Shown here: positions 35,733 through 46,998 of the stretch, piece after piece
How positions within the stretch are numbered: position 1 is the stretch's first letter
Layout of the letters: every line of letters starts with the position of its first letter
Assembly (NCBI GenBank): GCA_963969595.1
Contig: OZ018408.1
Coordinates: 9,855,823-9,919,822, forward strand
Source: Neckera pumila
Taxonomy: Eukaryota; Streptophyta; Bryopsida; Hypnales; Neckeraceae
Direction of reading: 5' to 3'
DNA length: 64,000 nucleotides
The notes under the pieces: model-generated
What the model saw: only the letters and a program-made list of their open reading frames with translations
Told to the model about the DNA's origin: nothing
Databases searched by the model: none
Program-made: the position numbers and the translations under genes

Positions 35733-37270
35733 TTGAAAAATTCTACAAAGATCTCTTTAGATAACGCCTCCTCCAATTTCAGCCGCAATTTCAAGGAACA
35801 TGGCCTGAAATGCCCAAATGGGCTCTCTTCTAGAAGTTTTAGGCAAGCAAAGGCTCGAGAGTTTGGGATAGAATTGTGCGAGCTTGGCGCCTACTTAGTA
35901 GACATATTACAGCCTCCCCGCCTCAAAATTGTGATGAGTCCTTACAACTTCCCTATGGTGGACTATCCACTTCATTGGAGGGCATCACGGGTTCTCTGCT
36001 AACAGAGCTGCTACTCTTATGCGAAACGGTATGGAACAAATTCATCATATTTGGGACCATTCAACTCAATCCTTCATACAATAGGAGGAAGCTAAAGTTA
36101 GATTTTACCTCCTAGAGTCTGAAGCTCAACAGTTCCGCAACTTGATATCTTCCATCCCGGTAGCTTGGCTCTTCATGCTCACCAACAACCAATTTGTTAC
36201 GTAGAATCACGAGTACGTTGGCATGTTTAAGTTTGATGCTGACACGCTTCCGTCATTGATACTTGCTACCATCCTCAATTCAAACCAAGATTATCTCGTG
36301 ATTGCCTCATAGTGGAACTCTGTCCTAAAACTCAATGCTACACAGTTGCTGGTTGGTCATTCTTACATGGCTCTCAGAACTTGGACCCCTCTAGTAACTC
36401 TTGAGACCACGACTGTCTCAGTATGGCTTAAACAAGTTAGGGTCATCCAGCCCAAAGCTGGCTCCATCTTATACATAGGTATCATTGCTGAGCTATTCTT
36501 CGACCCAAGCAAATGGATATGGGATTCTCCTGGGCCCCTTTTTGGGCCCTTTCATTCCTACACCACAAAGTTGGGCCATTCTTTATTGACCAAACAGATG
36601 GAGTTGATTAAACCTATCCATGAGAAATTGCATGGAGACTTAGTGGTAGGATTTTGGCCCAATTGGAATGACGTTTGGCAGAAATCCTGGCCCCAAAAGG
36701 ATGTGGGTTTTCTTTGGTCGGTTTACTACTGTGCTGTGGTGGTTCATAGCTGGCGGAAGATAGCTAATCCCAACATCTCCACAACTTGCACTAGGTGCCA
36801 TTCTAGCCTTGATGAAACTATCTTGCACTGCTTCCATCATTCATTTGCGAGGAGACTCGTCATGCATGGATCTTTGCACTCTTTACTCTATACCATGCAC
36901 TTAAGATTCCGCCAGTTGCAGGATGTTGGCCCTCCCTCACTTCGCAACAATATTCTTGGATCAAAACTACCAAAGAGGTTGAGACGCGGAACAACGATGT
37001 GGTCTCTCTTCAGAGGCTCGGTGATTTGGACTGCCTGGCTGGACCATAACGCCATCTGCTTCAAAACAATCACTGGCCTCCTCAAAAGCTTGAACAGGTA
37101 CTACGGGAAGCCTTCTCTGATCATGTCAGGGTGGCTGGGGTCAAAACCACAAAGCTCTGTGCGTTGAACCCTGACAAAGAGGGTACTTTTCTCTGTCGGT
37201 TTGACACCATTTGGCTCCAATCAAACTTCTTTGGCGAGAGATCCTATCTTTCAATAAGTTGGAGGTTAGC
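35733..37270 (+). mobile_element. LINE ORF2 C-terminal relic (RVT zinc-binding region)
   Basis: The largest frame (36346-37167) contains an RVT zinc-binding-like pattern, W-P-K-DVGFLW followed by CTRC, DETILHCF and a W-rich segment ending TAWLDHNAICF, as in the C-terminal part of plant LINE reverse transcriptases. Upstream segments (around 35760-36340) continue a related reading with in-frame stops and a frame change. The reverse-transcriptase catalytic domain itself is not present. It is a dead, truncated element. Confidence 0.65.
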
Positions 37271-38581
37271 TCAACCTAAGATGGGTGCCTTTAATTGAGG
37301 TGGCATGGGCCATTTTGGGATCTTCAGGCCTTTAATAGCAAGCTCCGCCTGCTATTATGTTTGGGATCCTTGTTGTTTTTTCTCGCCCTGTTGAGTATGT
37401 TGGCTTATAGTTAAAAATTGTTTGAAAATGTTTTAGAAAATGTAAAAATTTCCGCCAAAGACTTGGTCCTCTGGTTCTATGTACTTTTTCCTCTATCAAT
37501 GGAATTTGTCCATGTGTTTGAGAAAAATAAAATTCCACAAGGCAAAGTTTAACTTGGAATTTGATGAAACCACGCACTGCCATTGGATTGGTAACAAAGT
37601 CTATTTTCTGAAAATAGATTTTAATTTTTCAAAAAACTTTAAATATAAGCATGGGAAGCTCCAAAAACAAGGGCAACAACCAGAAAATGGTTGTTTGGAT
37701 CATTAGGGCTTCCATTTATTTGATTTTTATTGGATAGTTCAATATATTTGATTTATATTACTTGGAGTAATATTCAATAGCTAGCATTCCAACTATTTTA
37801 GTCTTATAACTCAAATAATGATGTCTTTGGTTCATGTACATAAAGAAAACTAAGTTAGGGCCTTCAAAAGACCTATCAAAAGGCTTTGAGTTGAATTTTT
37901 ATCCCACATGAAATATCTTTTCTAGATTCTCTGTAAAGATGTCATAGTCAATATTTAGTGTTGAATTGGTTGAAATACCAAGTGATGTTGAGCTTATTGC
38001 GTAGAAAAATTTAATGACTATGAACATTTAATCATTGAAAGTGGAGTTTTAATTGAATTCAAAAGGAATATTTAAATTAGTGGACTTATTCTAGCATATG
38101 ATTTAAACCACCTCAACAATACTTGAAAGGAATGTTCATAGGGAATCCATTGCTTTTATTAGGCTTTCATTTTTTATGAAGCAATAGATGAATCTTCCCT
38201 AAATATTCTAGATAGCTAAAAATAGGCCTATTATAAATTAGTGAATTCAACCTATGTTTGTCATTCTCGAGTACATGAGTTTTGACTCATAATGTGGTGA
38301 TTTAAATAGTTGGGGACATCATAGCCACAATTAAAATTTTGAGTGCTAATAGTGAAGTGATCTAGTGATTAAAATAAAAATTTCCTTTGAGGCTATGTTG
38401 TAAGTGTTTAAAAAAACATTGTGATCATTATTTTATGAATGCATTTTAAAATGCCTTCTTGCGTATTTGTCAATAATAAAATTGTAGAAAAATAAATAAA
38501 CCCAACCAACTCATTAGGATAAGGCAGCAATTTTATTTAAAATAAGAGCACATAATTATTGATTGAATAAATCTGAATCCT
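37271..38581. other. AT-rich intergenic DNA
   Basis: No gene, RNA or defined element is recognised between the LINE relic and the first of three TTAA-flanked elements. Confidence 0.45.
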
Positions 38582-38585
38582 TTAA

Positions 38586-39500
38586 TCCCTAAAGGACCAA
38601 GGTGATTTTCCTATCAAAAACCACTCAAAACTGTCATTTCTATTGCAAAGAGAAAAGAACTTTAAAAATTGTTTTTTTTTGCATATCCAACTGTAAGATC
38701 TTATACTTGATTAGTATATGAATATATAGAAGAAATATTAGAAACTTTGACCATGTAGATTGTAAGATATATACATTTAAAGTGAAGAAACAAGATTTTT
38801 TGCATGCTTGACTAGATTTTTTGGCTTTGAATCTTTTTAGTTCAAATTTTTTGCACTACTTGATTTTGATTTTCTACTTATTTATGTAAAGTAGTCAAGT
38901 TGAGAATCTACCAAAAAAATTTAGGAAAAAAACCCCTTAATTTTTATGCATTAAAAAATTGTTAAGTAGAGGTGCATTCAAGACTGAAGAAAAAACTAAA
39001 TTAGTAAAAGCTTTTAAACGGAATTGAAACACATTAATTCCAATGGTGAGATTTTTCTAGCAAATAAATCTAACCTTGTGTAAAACTTTTTCTTGAAAAA
39101 TTCTAAAAATTGCATTCAAAAATGAATTCTACAAGTTATTTTTTCAAGAAGATTCTTAGATTACCCGAAAAACTAAGACTGTCCATAACTTTTTCGTTTT
39201 TAGTCCAAATTGAATGAAAAAAAACTTCATATGTAGACAAAAATATAACCTTTGAGAAAAAAATTTGGAAAAAAGTTTATTTTGACTTTTTGTGATTTTT
39301 TTTGTGCTGCCCACCGAACTCCATTTTTGCTTATTGTGCCATAACTTTTGCCCCTCGGCATCAATTAAAATAAAAATTATGTATTCACAAAGCTCTTTTA
39401 AAAATACACAATTTCAAAAAATTCCAAAAAATTTCACAAAAAATTAAGAACCTGCCCGGACCCAAATTGTCCCTCAATGGGACAAATAGTCCTTTAGAGG
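38586..39500 (+). mobile_element. TTAA-flanked non-autonomous element, copy C
   Basis: Left terminus TCCCTAAAGGACCAAGG after TTAA (38582-38585); right terminus AATAGTCCTTTAGAGG, followed by GTAG where TTAA is expected. Interior homologous to copies A and F in the same orientation, with the subterminal segment TGTCCCTCAATGGGACAA near the right end. 915 bp, no transposase. Confidence 0.8.
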
Positions 39501-39768
39501 GTAGGGAGTGATGAACAAATTAATATGTACCAAGCACACAAAGTCTTGTTGTCTTCTTCCAATCTAAATGTTTGTAGATTCTTATGTTAGTTTTTTTACA
39601 TTGATGGTATAGGTTTTGATAACCTTCTTTCAAAGTTTTTTATAGTTGAAGGGGCTCAAATATATTTGACTCAAAAAATAAATATTATAGTTCAAAAAGT
39701 GATCTATTAAAAAATCGAATAAATAAATAAAACCAAAATCATTAAAAATCACCACACTTAGGATTTAA

Positions 39769-40703
39769 CCCCTAAAGGACCAAATATCATTTTTTGGCAA
39801 CATAGCGATTTTGGGCAGTTTACTATAAATGAAGTTTGAGATTATCATACAAGATGTGCCTAAGGAGTAAGGAGTAGATTTAAGGCCCAACATTTTTCAT
39901 AACTTTTCACTACATGGTTAAAAAGTTATTGCATGATAAGTAATTTTCATGGTCGGTGGGCAGCCCGGGCAACTCAAAAAAATTCTTTAAAAATCACTTT
40001 TAAAAAAAAATAAAAAATTGAAATTGGTTCTTTCTTTATATATATATATATATATATGCAAGAAGCTTTGAATCATTCCATTTTTATTAATGAGAAGAAA
40101 GTTATGAGGATTCTTAGTTTGAGGGTAGTTATGGAATACCTATCCTAAAATAAAGTTTGAATTCAATTATTTAACTCAATTTTCAATATATTTGAAAAAA
40201 AATAAAAAGATTAGGTGTAGATTATTTATAAAAACATTACAACCATTGGAATTAGCAATTTTCAATTCCACATCTAAATTCTTAACAATTTTGTATATCG
40301 AATCATTCTCTACTTTCTACTTACTATTTCTTTCTTGTATTTTGTGCAATTCCAAATGATCTGAACTTTTTCAAGCATGTAGCCAACTTGCCTTGAAGAA
40401 TGAATCCAAAGAGTTACACCATTTTGGAACTTTTTTCATACAAATGTAATCTTGTGAAGTGCAACTGCTTAAATTTTTGCACGGACAAAAAAAAGGATTT
40501 TTGTGAATTCAAAGGCTATTATCTTGCAATCCACACTGTGCGAAAATTTCTAAAAATATTTCCACAACTTTTCAAACTATTGTACTACAAGATCCTACAG
40601 TTTTATTTGTCCAAAAAATTTTTTTTCCTAAAATTTGGTCCTCGTACTAGAAATGACAATTTTGGAGCAATTTGGTGAAAACATAGTCTTTGACCTTTAG
40701 GGG
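39769..40703 (-). mobile_element. TTAA-flanked non-autonomous element, copy D
   Basis: Left terminus CCCCTAAAGGACCAAATATC after TTAA (39765-39768); right terminus CTTTGACCTTTAGGGG followed by TAAA. Interior related to copy B in the same orientation, with a (TA)n run at about 40037-40057. 935 bp, no transposase. It lies only 270 bp from copy C. Confidence 0.8.
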
Positions 40704-40980
40704 TAAAGATTTCGAACTCAAAGAAAAGAAAAATCTTGTGAAAATTATAGATAATTTATTGATAATCAATTTTAGAAGGATTTTTTTAATATTTGGTTTC
40801 AAATTTTACTAAAAAAATATAGATTCGTGCATTGATAGTAGGTCAAGTTGTATAGATATGTCTATGGATCATATTTTACAGCTCTTATTAAGAAGCCACC
40901 ATAACATCTCTTCAATTTTGGAAATGGACTAGCCCTAGCCTTTAATGGGTACTATAATTTCAAAAGCACAAAAGTTTTAA

Positions 40981-41582
40981 TCCCTAAAGGACCAAGGTTG
41001 TTCAGGGGGCTATTTGAGCATAGCTCTTGTTTTCTTCACTAGCTCTTGTAACAAGTATAATTCTTCATTTATGTAGAATAAATTTGATGATCGCCACCAT
41101 TGAAATGAAAAAAGACTAATATTGTTCTCTTATGAAAACAAGATTGCAATTGCACAATTGTTGAAAAAATGCCACTGTTGACAAGATTTATGAAAGATGT
41201 TTGGTTAGGTAATACTTTGTAAATATGCTAAAATGGGAATGTTGAAATTGGAATGCTCAAAAGTGCTCCAAAAAATTTGATATTTTTCCATGGATACATT
41301 TCATCATAATATTGATGTGTAAGTTTTTTCAAATAATTTTGAGGTGTACAAAAAAAGATATGAGGATGTGAAGTGACATTCTATAGCGTCTTCTCTATTC
41401 TCAAAAAATTCACCAAAATTACACACTTGATCATTTTTCAATCGGATTGTACCAACAAATTTAGTGGGAAAAAACATCTAGGGTCTCTTTATTGTTCAGG
41501 AGCTGTTACTGAGGTTAACAAATCAAATTTTCTACAAATGTAGTTGCAAAAGACACATAGTGGCTTTATGGTCCTTTAGAGG
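40981..41582. mobile_element. TTAA-flanked element, copy E (divergent interior)
   Basis: Left terminus TCCCTAAAGGACCAAGG after TTAA (40977-40980); right terminus ATGGTCCTTTAGAGG followed by TTAA (41583-41586). 602 bp. The interior does not resemble that of copies A-D and F, so it is a subfamily sharing only termini. No coding capacity. Confidence 0.8.
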
Positions 41583-41586
41583 TTAA

Positions 41587-42625
41587 GGTCTAATTTAGCA
41601 AAAACACGTTCCTCTACAAGTATATTTATACCAAGGAAGCATATCTTAACTTGAAGATGAATAGAACTACTCAACTATAATGGAAGATTGAGATTGAAAG
41701 GAATTATTTAGTGTAAAGTTTTGTTTGACCCTTTGATCAAAGTAGGTTTAGGTTCCCTTATGAAAGGTTAAGATATTTGCTTTGGTCTAAATGTATGCTA
41801 AAAAGTAGTACTTGAGTATCAAAGTTATCCTTTGAAATAAAAGATATTACACTTTATTTTATCTTATTTGATATTTCAAAACTAACCTAACCATTGTGGG
41901 AAAAAATCTTGATTGTAATTTGAAACCAAAAAGTAAAAAAAAAAAGTAAAAGCTTGAATAGCTACAAACACTATATATACATTTTCATTTGATGCCTTTT
42001 GAGAGTGTTAGGTTAGTGAGAATTGCAAATATTTGATTCAATTTTTTAATATCATACTTCACACCAAGTTGTAAAGAGTTATATTGTAGTATTTAAGATA
42101 AGAGACCCTATTTATGCTACAATTCAAAACCCACCATATTTTATACATAACATTGTAGATTTTATACTTTTTAATTGTATTCTATTGATACAAAGTGGCA
42201 TAGATAATCACTCCACACAAATAAAGTCACTCACTTGACTACAGATCCCATAAATTAGCATCCCATTAAATTGTCTATTTGAGAGTTGTGCCAATGAGAG
42301 GAATTCCAAACAAACAAAATTGTTATAACTCTGGGGATGCTTTTTGGGGGTTGATTGTTCATCCAAACGGATGAACGTGAAAGAGGAAGCTCGGAAGAGT
42401 GAGGAGAGCAAGGGGTAAATTTGAGAGAGAAGCAAAACCAGCAGACAAGCAGACAGAGAGAGGCTGGCTGCCTGCACTGGAAAGCAGTGTGCAGCCAGGG
42501 GCCCTCAAAGCAAACCCAAGCCAGGAAGAGAAAGGGAGACAGGGAAGGGCGTGAAGGCTCTTTCTTCGCAATCCGCTTCATTGCATTCGCCATTCTCGCT
42601 CACATCCTTGCTCCACATTTCGTGT
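41587..42625. other. AT-rich spacer and eIF4B upstream region
   Basis: AT-rich until about 42360, then increasingly GC-rich with purine-rich tracts (GAGAGAAG), likely promoter and 5' UTR of the gene starting at 42676. Minus-strand frames here have no recognisable family. Confidence 0.4.
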
Positions 42626-42635
42626 TTTAGGGTTT
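42626..42635 (+). promoter_or_regulatory. Telo-box-like motif upstream of eIF4B
   Basis: TTTAGGGTTT lies about 40 bases upstream of the start codon. Telo boxes (AAACCCTAA) are frequent near the transcription start of plant genes for translation components, which fits an eIF4B gene. No TATA box is evident nearby. Confidence 0.55.
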
Positions 42636-42675
42636 CGTGGTCGCAGCAGATTCAGCAGCGCCTGTCTGTGCAGCC

Positions 42676-45106
42676 ATGGCTGGGGCGTGGCGCGGAGCGG
42701 GCGCCTGGGCGCAGGAGGCCGAGCTCGCGGATCAGGAAGCCAAGGAGCGCGAGACGCAGACGTACAAGGCGCCTGGTAGCGTCAAAGAGGAGGCTTTCCC
42801 TTCGCTGGGTGACTCGCTGAGCAGCAAGCCCAGCAAGAAGAAGAACAAGGGCGTCACGGTGTCGCTCAGCGAGCTCATGGTGGGCAAGTATGTTGGCCCC
42901 GGCGGGAAGCAGCGAAGCTCTTACACCGACAGTACGAAACTCACGACAGAGGAGAAGCTGAATCTGCCCACGGGCCCCCGCGAGCGCTCGGACGAGGAAG
43001 CACCCGCCGGAGGGCTCGGGGGCGGATTCAAGGACTACGGGGGCTTTCGCGGGGGAGCCAACGACCGCGAGGAGCGCCGCGGGGGCGGCTTTGGAGGGGG
43101 CTATGGCGGGGACCGCGAAGAGCGCGGGGGCTTCGGGCGCGACCGCAGCCGCGAGCGCGACGAGGGGCCGTCGCGCGCGGACTCCGACGACAAGTGGGGC
43201 GCCACGAAGAAGTTCGTGCCGTCGCTGCCGAGCGAGCGCGGGGGCGACCGGGGAGGCTACGAGGAGGATCGCGGCCGAGGGGGTCGCGTGAGCGATCGGG
43301 ACTTGCCGTCCCGCGCGGACGAGGTGGACAACTGGGGATCGACGAAGAAGTTCGTGCCCGCTGCTCCGGCGGAGGGTTACAATGATCGCAGGGCGTCCGG
43401 CAGGTATGCGAATGTGCAAGTGGTGGATGTTAGGGTTAGTGTGGGTTGGATGGGAGAGGGGCAGGCCCGGCGAGAGTTTGGGTATGCGAGCGAATGTGGT
43501 CCTTCTGTTTGGAGGAGATTCGAATGCGGAGGGCGTGAAAGAGTGAGTGAACTGTGAGGGCGATTCATCGGTGGGATGATGGGAAATGGATTGCATGAGG
43601 TACCGAATAGGGCACAGTTTCGTAGATGGTGTTAGGGTTTCGGGCGTGGGATGTACAAGAGTGCGAATTCGTGGCAGGGGCAAAAGAAGAGGGAGTTTAC
43701 TAGGGTGAGGGCATCGTTTTGGAGTTTTGACTGAGTAGCTGATCGTGTTTGTGGATTGTCAGGTACGAAGAGCGTCGAGTGAGCATGGGTGGATTCGACG
43801 ACCATCCTCGTGGGGATCGGGACATGCCTTCTCGAGCGGACGAGGTGGACAACTGGGGGAAGAGCAAGAAGTTCGTGCCGAGCGTGGCTCCTTTGAGCCG
43901 AGGGTCGAGCGGTGGATTCGACTCGTCTTACAGGGAGGCAGGCGCCGATGCCGATCGCTGGTCGCGGAAGGAGCCTTTGTCGCGTGATTCGGAGGCGCCT
44001 CGTGTGTCGGAGAGGCCGCGTTTGAAGCTTGCACCTCGCACTGTGCCTGTGGACAGTCCGCCTCGTCCCGCTTCTGCAGGGGAGGTGAATGGGTCGAAGG
44101 AAGTAGCGGCAGCGGAGGTGGAGCAGCAGCAGTCGTCCTCGCCTGCTCAGAGACCGAAGGCGCGGTTGAATCCTTTCGGTGCGGCGAGGCCTCGTGAGGA
44201 GATTCTCGCGGAGAAGGGCCAGGACTACCGCAAGATCGACGCGGATCTGGAGGTTCCACGGGAGAGATTCGGAAGGCCTGGGAGCAGCCACTCGAACCGT
44301 CCGGGTAGCAGCCATTCCACGCGACCGGGTAGCCGTCCAGGGACTCCCGGAGGGGTGTCGAGCAGACCTGAAACTCCTGAAGTTCCCCGACTGAGGCCGA
44401 GTCCTTTCGGGGAGGCGCGGCCACGGGACATGAATGTGGTGGAAGCAAGGGGCAAGGACTTGCAGACACTGAACGTGGACCTCGAGCGGCAACTGGCAGA
44501 AGAGAGGTAGTTGTCATCGCTACCGTTATTTTCTTTGTGCCTGCCAGTTTTGGCTTCTTTTGGTAGCTCGATAACTGTGGTGACCTGTGCTCGACTTTTC
44601 GTGTGTGAGCCTAAAAGGTGGAGCCCTGCTTGTGCCACTTTGGGTGCTTCGAAATTTGCTTTTGTCTGGATGCTGACTGTTAGCCATCGATGACAAGAGT
44701 TTGCCTGTTATCGGCTTAATTACTAGGGATTTTGCCGTTTACGTTCAAGAATTTGAAATGTACATATTTTTTTCTGGTCCCCAAGTGTTCTTTTGCTTGA
44801 GTCCGTGTTAGAGTTATGGGTTATAGCCGATATTAGGCATCGTTGCTGGTAGGTCACTGAGCGAAGTGGATTTGTAACTGGTAAAATTTATGATTTTTTT
44901 TTCTGAACATCTAACCATACTTATGCTGCGGAGGTTTGCTCAAGTCTTTTGATTCCCTTCCATTCCATTTATTTGTTTTGTGAGAAGTGGTGGGTCTTGA
45001 TTGTGATATGGTGTCTTCATGTTTTGTTTCTTACAGTGGTGTGTGTTTTGATGTTTTCAGTATCAAAGAAAGCACTGATGGGAGTGCTATTGGTTCCGAG
45101 GTGTAA
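42676..45106 (+). CDS. eIF4B: Plant eukaryotic translation initiation factor 4B
   Basis: Three coding exons: 42676-43403, 43763-44506 and 45061-45106, all in phase, giving 505 aa, close to known plant eIF4B lengths. The N-terminus MAGAWRGAGAWAQEAELAD and the early FPSLG motif match the plant eIF4B start. A Gly/Arg-rich region follows, then three repeats of PSRAD-x-x-DxWG-x-x-KKFVP at about residues 165-183, 211-228 and 265-282. Two C-terminal repeats begin RLNPFG and RPSPFG, each followed by ARPR. The factor promotes eIF4A helicase activity and mRNA recruitment in the cytosol. The last exon is inferred: reading on at 44507 would stop at once (TAG), but the AG/GTAGTT donor and TTTTCAG acceptor give a plausible 15-residue end. 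Exons are strongly GC-rich compared with the introns. Confidence 0.93.
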
Positions 45107-45665
45107 AATGACAGTCCTTTTGAGGGTACGCAACGTAGTGTAGGTACATTCAATGCTATTTTTTTTGCAATGAATTTTGGGAACCCACATTTTTATGAGA
45201 GTTTAGTTTTGAACTGACCATTAGAATGGTCTTGGAGGGCACTAGGATTTTAATGATATTTGGGTGGTCTCTACATTCAACAGCTGTTGGCCGGCAGTGG
45301 CAATGGTTACGATATTTACGAGGGAGTTGTGTATTTGTGGGCGCCAGTCTTCTTTGTAACCTTGGTTACATTCCTAGGTACTTTAGACATTCGACTTCGA
45401 TGCCAAGCAAGAAACTTTATGAGATATATTTGAGGAGGGCGTTTGTTCGTAGTGGAGAATTTCTTTATTTTGGTGTTGCTCTTGTTCACTCGAACACTCT
45501 GTAATCATTTGATTTTCTCAGTTTCATCTTGGTACAACTTTGAGAGAATATAGCATTTGAGGCTCAATTTCACTTCATTGGCAATCTTGGGTTGCTTCTT
45601 GCCAATTGTATGGTTTTCTCACAGTAGCTCCATTTTGGAATTTATGTCGTTTGTTCTTATTAATC

Positions 45666-45671
45666 AATAAA
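45666..45671 (+). terminator. Candidate polyadenylation signal of eIF4B
   Basis: AATAAA, 560 bases after the stop codon, in a T-rich 3' region. Confidence 0.45.
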
Positions 45672-45925
45672 GAGCATGATCCACCGACATTGAGTCCACC
45701 GACATTGGGGATGTTGGTTTAGCATATTGCAAGGGTGCTTGGAGTGGGATTGCTTGGGATCACAACAGCATCGCTGAGTGCTTCAGAATCGTTTCTCATT
45801 GTAGACTTCCAGTAGCTTTGACCTTCTGAGGGCGTGGCTCTATCACCAAAGTAAAGACAAAAAGATCCATTCCATATTGAAAGTCTTCCCCACATAGTCA
45901 ATACTTCACCAAATTTTACAATTAA

Positions 45926-46851
45926 CCCTGAACTTGTAAAGGCCCAAGGCATTTTCTGGCTCTGGAGCCACTGAAAACTGCCATTTCTGCTGCAATCAGT
46001 CAAGAAATAAAAAAAAACAAAAAAAACTCAATCTAACCATAGGATCTTGTACTTCACTTGTCTTAAATCATGTGGTAAAAATTTCATGAAGTTTGACCAT
46101 ATGGATTGGAAGATATTAGCATTTGAAGTTGGAAAAAGAAGCTTTTTGAACTGTGGCCTGCAATTTCAGATGACTTTGACGGTATAAGTGCAAGTCAAGT
46201 TTTGATATTCTGAAACTTTTTTCCCCAACTCTCAACTCAAATGTTCAACATAAAAAAATTTAACCCAATGGTATGTAGTGCAAAAAAATCTACAAATGGA
46301 AAAAATTGTTAAGTGGAAGTTGGTCCAAAATTGAGCAAAACACTAAATCGTTAATAGCTCTTAGGTGGAATTAAAACACCATAATCCCAATAGTGGAATT
46401 TTTCTTACAAACAAATTTAACCTTTTCAAAAAAAATTTGAAAATTTTGAAAACTGCATTCAAAATTGCATTCTATAAGTTGGTTTTTGAAGAAGATGCTA
46501 GATTGCCCGAAAAACAAGATTGTCTATAACTTTCTCATTCTGAGTCCAAATAGAATGAATCAAAGCTTCAAATGTAGACAAAAACATGATCTTTGAGAAG
46601 AAAAAATTAAAAAATATATATATATTTTTTTACAATTTTTTTTTCTTGCTCGGCGAGTTGCTTTTTTGACTTTGGATGGCATAACTTTTGCTCCCGGGTA
46701 CCGGTTTAAAAAATATTTATATATTTTTAGAAAGCTAATGTAATTCCTTATCTTCAAAAAAAATTCAAAAAATTGGGCCAAAATTTCAGGTCACACGAGC
46801 CTGGCCAAAATCCCAAGTGTCCCTCAAAAGGGGACTTTGGGCCTTTAGGGG
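45926..46851 (+). mobile_element. TTAA-flanked non-autonomous element, copy F
   Basis: TTAA at 45922-45925 and 46852-46855. Right terminus TTGGGCCTTTAGGGG. The left terminus starts CCC but is disrupted by about 8 inserted bases before TAAAGGCCCAAGG. Interior homologous to A and C in the same orientation, including CATAACTTTTGCTCCCGG. 926 bp, no transposase. Confidence 0.82.
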
Positions 46852-46876
46852 TTAAAAGGACGGGCTAATGACCATG

Positions 46877-46998
46877 GTGGAATTCATCCCTTTTGACAGT
46901 GTGAGTAGTTGGCTTACAAAAACCCAAAAGCACTCATTGGAAGTCATCCCTTTTGGCATTGTGTAAATAGTTGTCTTATAAAAATCCAAAAACACTTC
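46877..46998 (+). repeat. Tandem duplication of about 60 bp
   Basis: Two adjacent units, each with TCATCCCTTTTG, then TAGTTG, CTTA and AAAAxxCCAAAA, at 46877-46935 and 46936-46998. Confidence 0.75.

Noticed and set aside
42652..44517. Long minus-strand frames of 343, 286 and 252 aa opposite eIF4B, rich in Arg, Leu and Pro
   Set aside because: They mirror the GC-rich eIF4B exons, run through its introns and show no domain. The plus-strand frame has clear family motifs.
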